Shown here piece by piece: positions 21,105 through 27,480 of a DNA stretch of 33,408 nt. The translations under genes and the position numbers were made by a program. The notes under the pieces are model-generated. The model saw only the letters and a list, made by a program, of their open reading frames with translations, was not told where the DNA came from and made no database searches. Position 1 is the first letter of the stretch. Each line of letters starts with the position of its first letter. Source of the DNA: Rosenbergiella gaditana (GTDB lineage Bacteria > Pseudomonadota > Gammaproteobacteria > Enterobacterales > Enterobacteriaceae); assembly GCF_018494065.1 (NCBI RefSeq), contig NZ_JABBFR010000023.1, positions 1 through 33,408 on the forward strand. The letters run 5' to 3'.

Positions 21105-21262
21105 CGTGCCCTCAGCATTCTTAGCTCTTTGACTTGCTTTAAGTGGTCGGTGTACTGAAAGGTTTTCACTTGGGATTCGAGGGGGATAATTTTCTTTTTG
21201 TATGGTCCGGTTCGCTTGAGTATCGCGCCATCCATAGCGACTTGAGTTACCGTCTTAGCCAT
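21101..21262 (-). CDS. Small basic nin-region protein (53 aa)
   Basis: ATG 21262 overlaps the end of ninH, and its TGA overlaps the ATG of the next frame, so it belongs to the chain. The 53 residues are basic: MAKTVTQVAMDGAILKRTGP, then YKKKIIPLESQVKTF and LKQVKELRMLRAR. No recognised domain. Overlaps at both ends are the main evidence. Confidence 0.65.
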   Translation of the reverse strand: MAKTVTQVAMDGAILKRTGPYKKKIIPLESQVKTFQYTDHLKQVKELRMLRAR

Positions 21263-21443
21263 TACCTGAGCACCTCGTTTCAGTCATCAACCGACCTCGC
21301 ACCACGATGTGATGCTTGCAGTCTTTGTCATCCTCTAATCGCCTTGCCGTGTATCGGTGAACGTGTAGCAGCCTAGCGACCTCGGAATAGTTGTGCTTGT
21401 TCTGGTTAAGCATTACGGGTATTGATGTGATGTGTTCACTCAT
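21255..21443 (-). CDS. ninH: NinH-like DNA-binding protein
   Basis: 62 residues resembling lambda NinH, a small Fis-like helix-turn-helix protein: IPVMLNQNKHNYSEVARLLHVHRYTARRLEDDKD, where SEVARLLHVHRYTARR is the helix-turn-helix, and a C-terminal HHIVVRGRLM. ATG 21443 overlaps the stop of the YbcN-like gene. Probably binds DNA; the role in lambda growth is minor or conditional. Confidence 0.82.
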   Translation of the reverse strand: MSEHITSIPVMLNQNKHNYSEVARLLHVHRYTARRLEDDKDCKHHIVVRGRLMTETRCSGNG

Positions 21444-21894
21444 TCTTCCTGCTTCCTCTGTAGTTCTCGGTATTCACAGTTCTCCGGCACGGTAAGTAAG
21501 CACCCGATGCCCTGCGCCCATGATTCGACCTTGCTCAGGTAGTGATGCATATCGCCGGTATCTAAATCAGACGTATGCCTCAACTCCTGCGTAACTGTTA
21601 TTTCTCCGGTAACAACGTCCATGCTCTCAATATCTTCGTAGCCCAAAAACGAATGCTTCATAGCCCGTTTAACCCACTTTTTGTTGGCAAAGGTTCGCCC
21701 TCGGCTAACGAGGTATTCGCTTATTTCCTCGTACCAAACATGACTTAATGAGTTTTGCAGCAGGCTACGACGCTCTCGCCAGAACGAGAGATTAAGGCGA
21801 TAGGTTTTTCCGTCTTTTAGTAACTCTGAGAGGTGTTTTTTTACTGCTTCGAAGTTAGTGGAGTGTAACCGGAGTCCGTCTTTGGGATGTTCAT
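21440..21894 (-). pseudogene. ybcN: YbcN-like recombination-region gene with a frameshift at its start
   Basis: A continuous frame runs from about 21889 to 21440 with conserved-looking sequence: HPKDGLRLHSTNFEAVKKHL, FWRERRSLLQNSLSHVWYEE, then KHSFLGYEDIESMDVVTGE and a tail HHYLSKVESWAQGIGCLL. It resembles YbcN of the E. coli DLP12 prophage. The only coupled start (ATG 21894, in TAATG with the gene before) is one base out of phase with it, and no other ATG, GTG or TTG lies in frame before ATG 21661. Restoring one base gives 151 residues. Either it is inactivated, or only a 73-residue C-terminal piece from 21661 is made, or the sequence has an error here. Confidence 0.7.
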
Positions 21895-22169
21895 TAGTCC
21901 CCTTTCTTCACCAGTGGCGCCCATTCTTCCCGCTTGGCTGTTTCATGCATTTCAGCTTCACCGCCTTCAAAGTCATCGGGAGATACTGCGCTACCTTGGT
22001 GGGTTAGGTATGCAATGACAGATTGATACTGCCGTGATGCTTGCCACGCATGCCATGCGCTCTCCAATACCCAAGATTCATATTTTTGAATGTTTGGTCT
22101 AAGAGTTAGGCAACCATCTCCATATGCATACACAGCCCACTCTTCAAACTGCTTGCGTGATTCATCCAT
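21894..22169 (-). CDS. Unknown early-region protein (91 aa)
   Basis: 91 residues from ATG 22169: MDESRKQFEEWAVYAYGDGC, then ESWVLESAWHAWQASRQYQS, a pattern often seen in small early-region proteins of enterobacterial phages (FEEWA followed by AWQAWQASR). Acidic C-terminal half. Its stop overlaps the ATG of the frameshifted gene downstream. No activity is known to me for this group. Confidence 0.78.
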   Translation of the reverse strand: MDESRKQFEEWAVYAYGDGCLTLRPNIQKYESWVLESAWHAWQASRQYQSVIAYLTHQGSAVSPDDFEGGEAEMHETAKREEWAPLVKKGD

Positions 22170-22170
22170 C

Positions 22171-22341
22171 CTATGATTCCTTATTCAATAAATTTAACTT
22201 TACCATTTCCAGTACCCCTACCGTTTCTGCCAGACTGATTTCTCCTGCGTAATCAGAGATAACATCATTCAGCCTTTCATAGAGTTCTGAGTTTTTACGG
22301 TAGACCATTTCGCCTGTGAATTTTTCAACTTTACCTGTCAT
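22171..22341 (-). CDS. Small unknown protein (56 aa)
   Basis: ATG 22341 overlaps the stop of the DUF2591-like gene (ATGA). The 56 residues begin MTGKVEKFTGEMVYRKNSEL and continue with YERLNDVISDYAGEISLAE and a final helix (VGVLEMVKLNLLNKES). Helical and soluble. Supported by tight overlap and the right spacing before the next gene. Confidence 0.7.
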   Translation of the reverse strand: MTGKVEKFTGEMVYRKNSELYERLNDVISDYAGEISLAETVGVLEMVKLNLLNKES

Positions 22342-22664
22342 CACTCACCGCCTTTCATCATGAGGAATACGATGCATATAGCTCGGCAGGGGTTGTAATC
22401 AGTGCAAGTAATAATTTCTTTACCTGTCTGCCTGTGTTCTGCCATGTTTTCGTTATTAGAAAAGTAGAGGTTTATTTTATATTGATGAGCTATCTGCCCA
22501 GCATCAGCCCATGAGTTGCAGTAATCTATTATAATTCCACCGTGACTACTTGAAATAAGCACAACATCTTCTAGCTGTGGGTGTCTGCTTGTTCTTCCGG
22601 CGTAGCCCAGCTTATCGGCCACTGCCTTGTTAATCTCAAAATCTGTCATCTCTTGGTAATTCAT
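22341..22664 (-). CDS. DUF2591-like phage protein
   Basis: 107 residues beginning MNYQEMTDFEINKAVADKLG, the DUF2591 signature (N-terminal TDFEINKAVA), followed by HPQLEDVVLISSSHG and DYCNSWADAGQIAHQYKI. These proteins are widespread in enterobacterial prophage early regions and have no established function. The C-terminus (CRAICIVFLMMKGGE) matches the family's usual AR(A/I)xxIVFLxM-type ending. Confidence 0.85.
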   Translation of the reverse strand: MNYQEMTDFEINKAVADKLGYAGRTSRHPQLEDVVLISSSHGGIIIDYCNSWADAGQIAHQYKINLYFSNNENMAEHRQTGKEIITCTDYNPCRAICIVFLMMKGGE

Positions 22665-22680
22665 GTTCCTCTCCCTAACC

Positions 22681-22917
22681 TTAAATTAATTGTTCATAAC
22701 CTTCGTCACGGGCTAATGATGCATAGTAGATTTGCCAGTCGCCGTACCATTCATCGTTGAACTTGACGCAAAAGAACTCTTCTTGAAACTCAGCGTAGAT
22801 AGCTGCAAAGGTGTTGGCCGGCATGGTGACAAGGTGCTTGTATTGTCTATCTAGCCTTTCTCGCCTCTCGCGGCGCTCCTGCTCTTCGATTTGTTGCTTT
22901 ATCCATTCACCTAGCAT
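22681..22917 (-). CDS. Unknown protein with charged N-terminal helix (78 aa)
   Basis: ATG 22917 overlaps the stop of the previous gene. The first 28 residues form a highly charged helix (EWIKQQIEEQERRERRERLD), then a region with WYGDWQIYYASLARDEGYEQL. No recognised family. The overlap with its neighbour supports translation. Confidence 0.72.
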   Translation of the reverse strand: MLGEWIKQQIEEQERRERRERLDRQYKHLVTMPANTFAAIYAEFQEEFFCVKFNDEWYGDWQIYYASLARDEGYEQLI

Positions 22918-23207
22918 GGTTGCTTACTCTCTAACTCGCACAGCAACGGCATATACACGACACGATGCACAAACGGTATGAACTGCTTAAAGAACTCGTT
23001 CCATTGGTGCTGGCGAAAACCTGTTATCTGGTCAACCATTTCTTCGAGTGGATGGTTGCGGCGCTTTGGTTTCTCGCATTTATACAGTCGGCAAAATTGG
23101 TCAACTAACTCCTGCTCTTTCAATGTTTCAACAAGTACATGCTTAAACGCTTCGTTGTGGATGGCATCGAAAGATATTTGTGGGGTCATCGTTGTATAGT
23201 CGGTCAT
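22911..23207 (-). CDS. Unknown early-region protein (98 aa)
   Basis: 98 residues from ATG 23207, with AAGGA upstream. It shows helical segments (FDAIHNEAFKHVLVETLKEQELVDQF, LEEMVDQITGFRQHQWNEFFKQF) with a basic linker (CEKPKRRNHP). Cytosolic. No family recognised; length and placement fit small early proteins between the replication and nin genes. Confidence 0.72.
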   Translation of the reverse strand: MTDYTTMTPQISFDAIHNEAFKHVLVETLKEQELVDQFCRLYKCEKPKRRNHPLEEMVDQITGFRQHQWNEFFKQFIPFVHRVVYMPLLCELESKQPC

Positions 23208-23217
23208 ACTTAAATCC

Positions 23218-23406
23218 TTAGATACAGGCTGTCTTGATGGTTATAACGATTGCCGTCAGGACGACTATCAAAACTTCCAATCTAATAATTTTATTAACAC
23301 CAAGAGCCTTGAACTCGTTCTTCCAAGTAACAAAGCTCATACCAAGAACTATCAATGGAACATTTAAAATCATGTACAGAAAAAATAGTAAATCATTCAT
23401 ATCCAT
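23218..23406 (-). CDS. Small membrane protein 1 (62 aa, two helices)
   Basis: 62 residues with two predicted membrane helices (LLFFLYMILNVPLIVLGMSFV and LEVLIVVLTAIVITI) joined by a basic loop (TWKNEFKALGVNKII). It is the third of three consecutive small membrane protein genes lying between the primase-helicase and the small early genes. No family recognised. Confidence 0.68.
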   Translation of the reverse strand: MDMNDLLFFLYMILNVPLIVLGMSFVTWKNEFKALGVNKIIRLEVLIVVLTAIVITIKTACI

Positions 23407-23409
23407 ATC

Positions 23410-23562
23410 CTATTTGCTTGCCGCGATCATTAAATACACGCCGATAATTAGCGACCATGTAGCGACGTGATACCGGAAAAACATTTTTAAATCCCATCGC
23501 TCATTCCAAAGTAATGCAGAAAATGAGATTCCAATGAAAACCCCTGCTAGAAGTGCATACAT
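23410..23562 (-). CDS. Small membrane protein 2 (50 aa, two helices)
   Basis: ATG 23562 follows GAGAGGGAT. The 50 residues have two membrane segments (YALLAGVFIGISFSALLW and WSLIIGVYLMIAA) with WNERWDLKMFFRYH between them. Its ribosome site is identical to that of the next upstream small membrane gene. No family recognised. Confidence 0.65.
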   Translation of the reverse strand: MYALLAGVFIGISFSALLWNERWDLKMFFRYHVATWSLIIGVYLMIAASK

Positions 23563-23572
23563 ATCCCTCTCC

Positions 23573-23761
23573 CTAAAATAGTTTCGCTATCCAGACAATC
23601 AGGTAAAAGGCTAGGCATGGAATAACAGCCATGATTATCCATACCAATGGAGCGGCAATTGCATACTTGAATAGATTACCTTTCTCTCTAGCGCAGTCTA
23701 TTACTGCAAAAATTAGCAATATCGCAGAGATAAAACCCCAAATCCCAAATGCATACTTCAT
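23573..23761 (-). CDS. Small membrane protein 3 (62 aa, two helices)
   Basis: ATG 23761 follows AGGAGAGGGAT. Two long membrane helices (AFGIWGFISAILLIFAVI and LVWIIMAVIPCLAFYLIVWI) flank a short charged loop (DCAREKGNLF). It is the first of the three-gene membrane cluster, just after the terminator behind the primase-helicase gene. Function unknown. Confidence 0.68.
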   Translation of the reverse strand: MKYAFGIWGFISAILLIFAVIDCAREKGNLFKYAIAAPLVWIIMAVIPCLAFYLIVWIAKLF

Positions 23762-23786
23762 ATCCCTCTCCTACTGACATAAAAAA

Positions 23787-23801
23787 ACCGCTTTAAGCGG
23801 T
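23787..23801 (-). terminator. Terminator after the primase-helicase gene
   Basis: ACCGC-TTTAA-GCGGT, followed on the minus strand by TTTTTTT. It begins eight bases past the stop at 23809. N-dependent antitermination would let transcription continue into the nin-type genes. Confidence 0.82.
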
Positions 23802-23808
23802 GTGGGGG

Positions 23809-25698
23809 TTAATACTGCGTTACGTTTTCATTCATCCAGACTTCGTTGTAGTCGTTGGCTGGCATGTTGGCGATGTAACTAAAGGGTGATGCGCCGTCAG
23901 CCATTAAGAACTGGTGTGATGGGTCATCGAGATATAGCGGTATCCCACCCTCCCAGCCTTCGCCGTTACGCTGCTTCTCTAGCATGAGCATGGATGCAGG
24001 TGCGCTGAGTGCTGATTGGTCTTTGTCGGTGAGTGGTTCATTGAGGCTTTGTTTCTGTATGGCCTTCTCACGGGCTTTATTACGCCAGATGATAAACAGG
24101 TTGTCTGTAAGGTCAGTAATCGAACCAGAGCCTTTCACGTCCATCTTGCCAGTGGGTTTTTCTTCGCTGTCACCTTTCCGACTGTGGGTGACGAGAATTA
24201 CATGGCTGTTTGTTCGGTTCTTGAAGTCGCACACAGCATCGACAAAAGCCTTTTGAGCGTTGTAGTCATCGTCACCAATGCCGCATTTCATCAGGCTGTC
24301 GATGATGAATAACTTCACACCGTAACGCTTTCTGGCGTACTCGAATATCTCAAGCAGTCGGTCGGCCTTAGCGGTCCCCGTTAATCCAAATAACCATAAC
24401 CGGTCATCGTAAAAATTAAACGCTGATTCGATTTCGTTCTTTGGTGGGAGCTTAACGCAGGTCGCCTGACGGGTAAGGCGTTTAAGTAATTGCCCGGGCT
24501 TTAACTCAAGTGAGGCGACACAGGTTTTAACGCCATGCTTCATCGCTTCAAGTGTCATGTGACCTACTACCTCGGTCTTGCCGTGACCGTTCACCCCGTT
24601 GACCAGCGTTAGTTCGGCTTCACGGAACATGAAATTGCCGTTTAGCGTTGACCAGGGTGTCGGGAATAGGTATTGCTCCTGTCCGTAGAAAGCGTCCACA
24701 GTGTCTTGGTAGAACTCTCTGGCACTGTAAAGCTCTTCGGGGTCGAACATCTCAGCCCGTTCCAGCACGTCAAGAACCTGCTCGTCAGTCATTCCAGCCT
24801 TTAGGCACTCGTTGATGTCTTTGTGCGGTAGCTTGACCAACATGCAGCGATGCTCACCAAGTCGGCTGGCAATCTCTTTGGCTGCGGCTAATCCCACTTC
24901 ATCGGTATCGAGCGATAGCCAGATTTCTTCGAATCGGTCGAGATTGTGAAACTCAAAATCAATCCACTGCTGTTTAGCACCCTTGCCGCCGCCGAATGGT
25001 ACGGACAATGCAGGAAATCCGTATTGCACATAGGTCATGCAGTCGATTTCACCCTCGCAGATAATCACGGCTCTGGATTCTTTCGGCATCGTCTGCCAGC
25101 CAAATAAGCACGGCTCACAATCGCCTTCTGCCATGATGACCTTCTTCCCATTGGGTCGCTCGGTACTGATGCGTTTGACCTGTAGTAACTCATTGTCGCG
25201 CTTGTACGGGAAGGCGATTGCTTTGAGTTCTCGCTTCTCGTCATGGCTCCAGACTACGGCGCTCGACACTTTGAATTTTTCGGCTGTTGCCCGTGTGATG
25301 CCTCGGCTCTCTAGGTAGTCGTAGCAATCATCGGTTTTCTTGACGAACTTCTTGATGTTTTCAGGCTTAGGGCGGGAGAATTTCTTTTGCTGCTTGGCTG
25401 CGAAGTGATGGTCTGTGTCTTTGATGCCGAGAAACTCTTTCGCCTCCTGCATGGCTTGGTGTAGGCCACAATCACGACTCAGTACCCAAAGGTCTAACAG
25501 GTCGCCACCGTCACCCTCTGCGAAGTCCTGCCAGACTTTCTTGCCTTGCAGATTGACCTTGAGGCTCTTCCCCGCTTCACCGCCTACGCTTCCTGCTACC
25601 CACTCACCACTCTCTCGCTTCCCGTTCGGGAGTAAATATTTTGCTACTCGGTCAACTTGATTCCAAAGCTGGTCCGAAAGTTCTTTAGGTGTCATCAT
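23809..25698 (-). CDS. Toprim primase-helicase (T7 gp4-like)
   Basis: 629 residues. The N-terminal part has the DFAEGDGGDLLDLW motif (58-71) seen in phage primases. The Toprim domain shows CEGE (214-217) and LSLDTDEVG (262-270). The C-terminal DnaB/gp4-type helicase has Walker A NGVNGHGKTE (367-376), Walker B FIIDS with Asp467, and VTHSR around His505. It would unwind DNA and prime lagging-strand synthesis, replacing the host DnaB-loading route used by lambda P. No N-terminal zinc-binding cysteine set is evident, unlike full-length T7 gp4. It follows a small gene (25695-25802) and the O-like initiator. Confidence 0.93.
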   Translation of the reverse strand: MMTPKELSDQLWNQVDRVAKYLLPNGKRESGEWVAGSVGGEAGKSLKVNLQGKKVWQDFAEGDGGDLLDLWVLSRDCGLHQAMQEAKEFLGIKDTDHHFAAKQQKKFSRPKPENIKKFVKKTDDCYDYLESRGITRATAEKFKVSSAVVWSHDEKRELKAIAFPYKRDNELLQVKRISTERPNGKKVIMAEGDCEPCLFGWQTMPKESRAVIICEGEIDCMTYVQYGFPALSVPFGGGKGAKQQWIDFEFHNLDRFEEIWLSLDTDEVGLAAAKEIASRLGEHRCMLVKLPHKDINECLKAGMTDEQVLDVLERAEMFDPEELYSAREFYQDTVDAFYGQEQYLFPTPWSTLNGNFMFREAELTLVNGVNGHGKTEVVGHMTLEAMKHGVKTCVASLELKPGQLLKRLTRQATCVKLPPKNEIESAFNFYDDRLWLFGLTGTAKADRLLEIFEYARKRYGVKLFIIDSLMKCGIGDDDYNAQKAFVDAVCDFKNRTNSHVILVTHSRKGDSEEKPTGKMDVKGSGSITDLTDNLFIIWRNKAREKAIQKQSLNEPLTDKDQSALSAPASMLMLEKQRNGEGWEGGIPLYLDDPSHQFLMADGASPFSYIANMPANDYNEVWMNENVTQY

Positions 25699-25802
25699 GC
25701 GCCCCGAAGTTTTAACAACCTGAACCAGTAACCGACAAACGACTCAGTGAGTAATCCGTGGTTATATCCTGCAATCAGGAGTGATTTTATTTGTGATTTC
25801 AT
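25695..25802 (-). CDS. Small protein between the initiator and primase-helicase (35 aa)
   Basis: ATG 25802 follows TAGGAGCGACC. The 35 residues are basic and amphipathic (KSLLIAGYNHGLLTESFVGYWFRLLKLRGA), and the TGA overlaps the primase-helicase start. Such short basic frames are common at this place in lambdoid replication regions. Good ribosome site and overlap support it; function unknown. Confidence 0.65.
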   Translation of the reverse strand: MKSQIKSLLIAGYNHGLLTESFVGYWFRLLKLRGA

Positions 25803-25810
25803 GGTCGCTC

Positions 25811-26569
25811 CTAGTTGATAAATACATAACCAGATTTAGTGACCTGAATCGCTGATTGGTGAGTCGGTTTAACTTGAGAAGGTCTTGCGTTACGAAGCCA
25901 GTTGTTAAAATACTTGCTCCAGCTTTGTTTTTTGATGCCTGACGCTTCTGAATGGTCGCGGCACTTGATTAACTCTTCCTGCAAGTTAATCCCTCTCTCT
26001 AGGGCGATGCTTTTGTGTTCGTCATTCGGTTTAAAATTCTTAGGGAATGGGATCTGGGTTTCAGAGGGTGACGTCATCCCCATCCGTTTTAAATAATTTT
26101 GTGTTGCTGGGTCAGTTTTACCCAAAGTTTCACTGACAGGTTCTTGATAGGTTAAAAGAGTGATAGGTTCTGGGTGCAGCTCCTGCACCACTACTGGTGC
26201 ATCTCCTGCACCTCCCCCCGCAGCATATGCACCACCTCCTGCATCTCCTGCACCAGTCTTGGAATCTCCTGCACCACTCCCCGCAGCATATGCACCAGTC
26301 TGATTGAGTGATATTTTGAACACATTTGATTGGTTTAAACCGGTTTCAGTTTTCCGATTTATGACGGTAAGCAATCTCATTTCTTTCAGTGCTGAAATGT
26401 GGTTTTGAACAGAGCGAGGTGAGATTTCGCAGTGGTCGGCAATGTTACTGATTGAAGGCCAGCAAATGCCATCATCGTTCGCATTATCGGCGAGTTTAAT
26501 CAGGACTAATTTACGAAGTGGATTACCGACTTTAATCTTCATTGCGGTTGCCATTAAAATCATGCTCAT
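25811..26569 (-). CDS. O-like replication initiator
   Basis: 252 residues. The N-terminus has a helix-turn-helix of the HTH_36 type (RKLVLIKLADNANDDGICWPSISNIADHC, then SPRSVQNHISALKEMRLL), as in phage initiators. A low-complexity linker of Gly/Ala/Asp (about residues 92-125) follows, encoded by repeated CTCCTGCACC units. The C-terminal part (FKPNDEHKSIALERGINLQEELIKCRDHSEASGIKKQSWSKYFNNWLRN) resembles the DnaT-like tail of such proteins. As in lambda O, the DNA repeats within the linker may be the origin iterons bound by the protein's own N-terminus. Confidence 0.85.
   Translation of the reverse strand: MSMILMATAMKIKVGNPLRKLVLIKLADNANDDGICWPSISNIADHCEISPRSVQNHISALKEMRLLTVINRKTETGLNQSNVFKISLNQTGAYAAGSGAGDSKTGAGDAGGGAYAAGGGAGDAPVVVQELHPEPITLLTYQEPVSETLGKTDPATQNYLKRMGMTSPSETQIPFPKNFKPNDEHKSIALERGINLQEELIKCRDHSEASGIKKQSWSKYFNNWLRNARPSQVKPTHQSAIQVTKSGYVFIN
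26180..26297. repeat. Iteron-like repeats inside the initiator gene (candidate origin)
   Basis: CTCCTGCACC occurs at 26180, 26203, 26245 and 26266, with a variant CTCCTGCATC at 26236. A 19-bp unit CCCCGCAGCATATGCACCA is present at 26216-26234 and 26279-26297, 63 bp apart. Spacings of 23, 42 and 21 bases are near whole helical turns. In lambda the O-binding iterons also lie in the middle of O. Confidence 0.65.
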
Positions 26570-26706
26570 TTGCTTCTCTCCTGTGGTTTATGTTGATTGA
26601 GAATCTGGCGTAGTTTGCTAACCACCACAGGGTTATAACCGCTACAAGCCTCTATTCTTCTGGCCTCTTTTGTTCCTTTAGCCTTTTGTTCTTCATAGGT
26701 TTTCAT
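26566..26706 (-). CDS. Small basic protein between cII and the initiator (46 aa)
   Basis: ATG 26706 is preceded by GAGG ten bases upstream; its TGA overlaps the initiator ATG. The 46 residues are charged and helical (MKTYEEQKAKGTKEARRIEA, VSKLRQILNQHKPQERSK). No recognised family. Overlap with the downstream start and a fair ribosome site support it. Confidence 0.65.
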   Translation of the reverse strand: MKTYEEQKAKGTKEARRIEACSGYNPVVVSKLRQILNQHKPQERSK

Positions 26707-26731
26707 GTATAATTAACCTCGTGAAATGTTG

Positions 26732-27064
26732 TTAAAGTTCCAAAGCAAGTTGTGATGAAGCTCGGTTGCCGCCGGGCTTTTTCTTTGCCAGTAATTCTTC
26801 CATTCTCTCCAGCTTCTTCTCTAATCGGCTCATTGTTCCGACTAAATCAAACTCCGGTGTTTCCATTCCTGCATAAGCCAATATCAAACTCATTAGCTTC
26901 ATGGTGCTGTACTTCTGTTTGCCTGTAGCAGCCTTTAATCGGCTTACTGCGGCTTCATTCAGGCCAAGCATCTTGGCGAGCTTTGTCTGACCTCTTAGTG
27001 AAATCTTCGAGAGTAAGTAGCTCTCTATCTGCAAGGCTTTCTTGCGTTCTTTTGCGAACTCCAT
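26732..27064 (-). CDS. cII: CII transcriptional activator
   Basis: 110 residues aligned by eye with lambda CII: RKKALQIESYLLSKISLRGQTKLAKMLGLNEAAVSRLK against lambda's RNEALRIESALLNKIAMLGTEKTAEAVGVDKSQISRWK. Helix-turn-helix at about residues 27-46, then a helical tail (MSRLEKKLERMEELLAKKK) for tetramer formation. CII activates pRE, setting cI expression for lysogeny. AAGGATATT precedes the ATG. A CII binding site lies within its own 5' codons (27042-27055), as in lambda. Confidence 0.93.
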   Translation of the reverse strand: MEFAKERKKALQIESYLLSKISLRGQTKLAKMLGLNEAAVSRLKAATGKQKYSTMKLMSLILAYAGMETPEFDLVGTMSRLEKKLERMEELLAKKKPGGNRASSQLALEL

Positions 27065-27074
27065 TGGGTAATAT
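27042..27074 (+). promoter_or_regulatory. pRE promoter with CII site
   Basis: TTGC-GTTCTT-TTGC (27042-27055) is a perfect TTGC-N6-TTGC site overlapping the first codons of cII, on the strand pointing at cI. With the -35 in the six-base gap, a 17-bp spacer gives -10 TAATAT (27069-27074). Lambda pRE has the same geometry. Confidence 0.85.
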
Positions 27075-27145
27075 CCTTGTGTGTTTAGTTGAGCGATCAG
27101 CTAATAGCTGAATGCCATAAATAGATTGGGCTATTCGGTGTGATT

Positions 27146-27159
27146 GCACTTTTCAGTGC
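27146..27159 (-). promoter_or_regulatory. nutR boxB (N-utilisation site)
   Basis: Minus-strand GCACT-GAAA-AGTGC, a perfect 5-bp stem, between cro and cII. Its flanks match those of nutL at 30158-30171 (TCAATCGA before, AA after). A boxA could be the GCTTAGTA stretch upstream but is unclear. Confidence 0.75.
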
Positions 27160-27176
27160 TCGATTGAATGGTGTTA

Positions 27177-27383
27177 CTAAGCTGCTTGAGTGTTTTTCTT
27201 GATACTAGGGAAAGGCTTTGTTTCTTTGGCCGTGATTACTCCGTTACTGTGGATGGTAAGGGTAATATCCCTGTTTAATGCGATAGCTTTGAAGATTGCA
27301 CTTTGATAAACACCAAGGTCTTGAGCTGCTTTTGTCTGACCATGCTGTTTCACATAATCTTTGAGTTTAATTTTCTGTGTCAT
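27177..27383 (-). CDS. cro: Cro repressor
   Basis: 68 residues closely matching lambda Cro: [30 protein letters not shown] against lambda's [30 protein letters not shown], and a C-terminal [11 protein letters not shown]. The recognition helix YQSAIFKAI keeps the Gln and Ser used in lambda. Start ATG 27383 follows CGCAAGGAGGAGTT. Cro would bind OR3 first and switch off cI. Confidence 0.95.
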   Translation of the reverse strand: MTQKIKLKDYVKQHGQTKAAQDLGVYQSAIFKAIALNRDITLTIHSNGVITAKETKPFPSIKKNTQAA

Positions 27384-27404
27384 AACTCCTCCTTGCGATA
27401 ACCA

Positions 27405-27433
27405 ATTATCACCGCTAGCGGTAAAATAGTCAA
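27405..27433 (-). promoter_or_regulatory. PR promoter
   Basis: Minus-strand -35 TTGACT (27433-27428), 17-bp spacer, -10 GATAAT (27410-27405). Both hexamers are those of lambda PR, and the spacer differs from lambda only in the OR1 core. Confidence 0.93.
27407..27423. promoter_or_regulatory. OR1-like operator
   Basis: TATCACCGCTAGCGGTA: two differences from lambda OR1 (recalled TATCACCGCCAGAGGTA). It covers the PR -10 and spacer, next to cro. Confidence 0.9.
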
Positions 27434-27447
27434 CACCTGCGGAGTTA
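27431..27447. promoter_or_regulatory. OR2-like operator
   Basis: CAACACCTGCGGAGTTA; read on the minus strand it differs at four bases from lambda OR2. Gap to OR1 is seven bases. Confidence 0.85.
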
Positions 27448-27474
27448 GTTAATTATCCCATGCGGTGATAAATT
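27446..27474 (+). promoter_or_regulatory. PRM promoter, leaderless cI
   Basis: -35 TAGTTA (27446-27451), 17-bp spacer, -10 TAAATT (27469-27474). The -10 ends six bases before the cI ATG, as in lambda PRM, so the mRNA should begin at or next to the start codon. Confidence 0.85.
27454..27470. promoter_or_regulatory. OR3-like operator
   Basis: TATCCCATGCGGTGATA; its reverse complement TATCACCGCATGGGATA differs from lambda OR3 at one base. Gap to OR2 is six bases. It overlaps PRM. Confidence 0.92.
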
Positions 27475-27480
27475 TATAAT

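Noticed and set aside
25984..26096. Plus-strand frames antisense to the initiator and primase-helicase genes
   Set aside because: All are opposite strongly supported proteins and none has a plausible start signal or domain.
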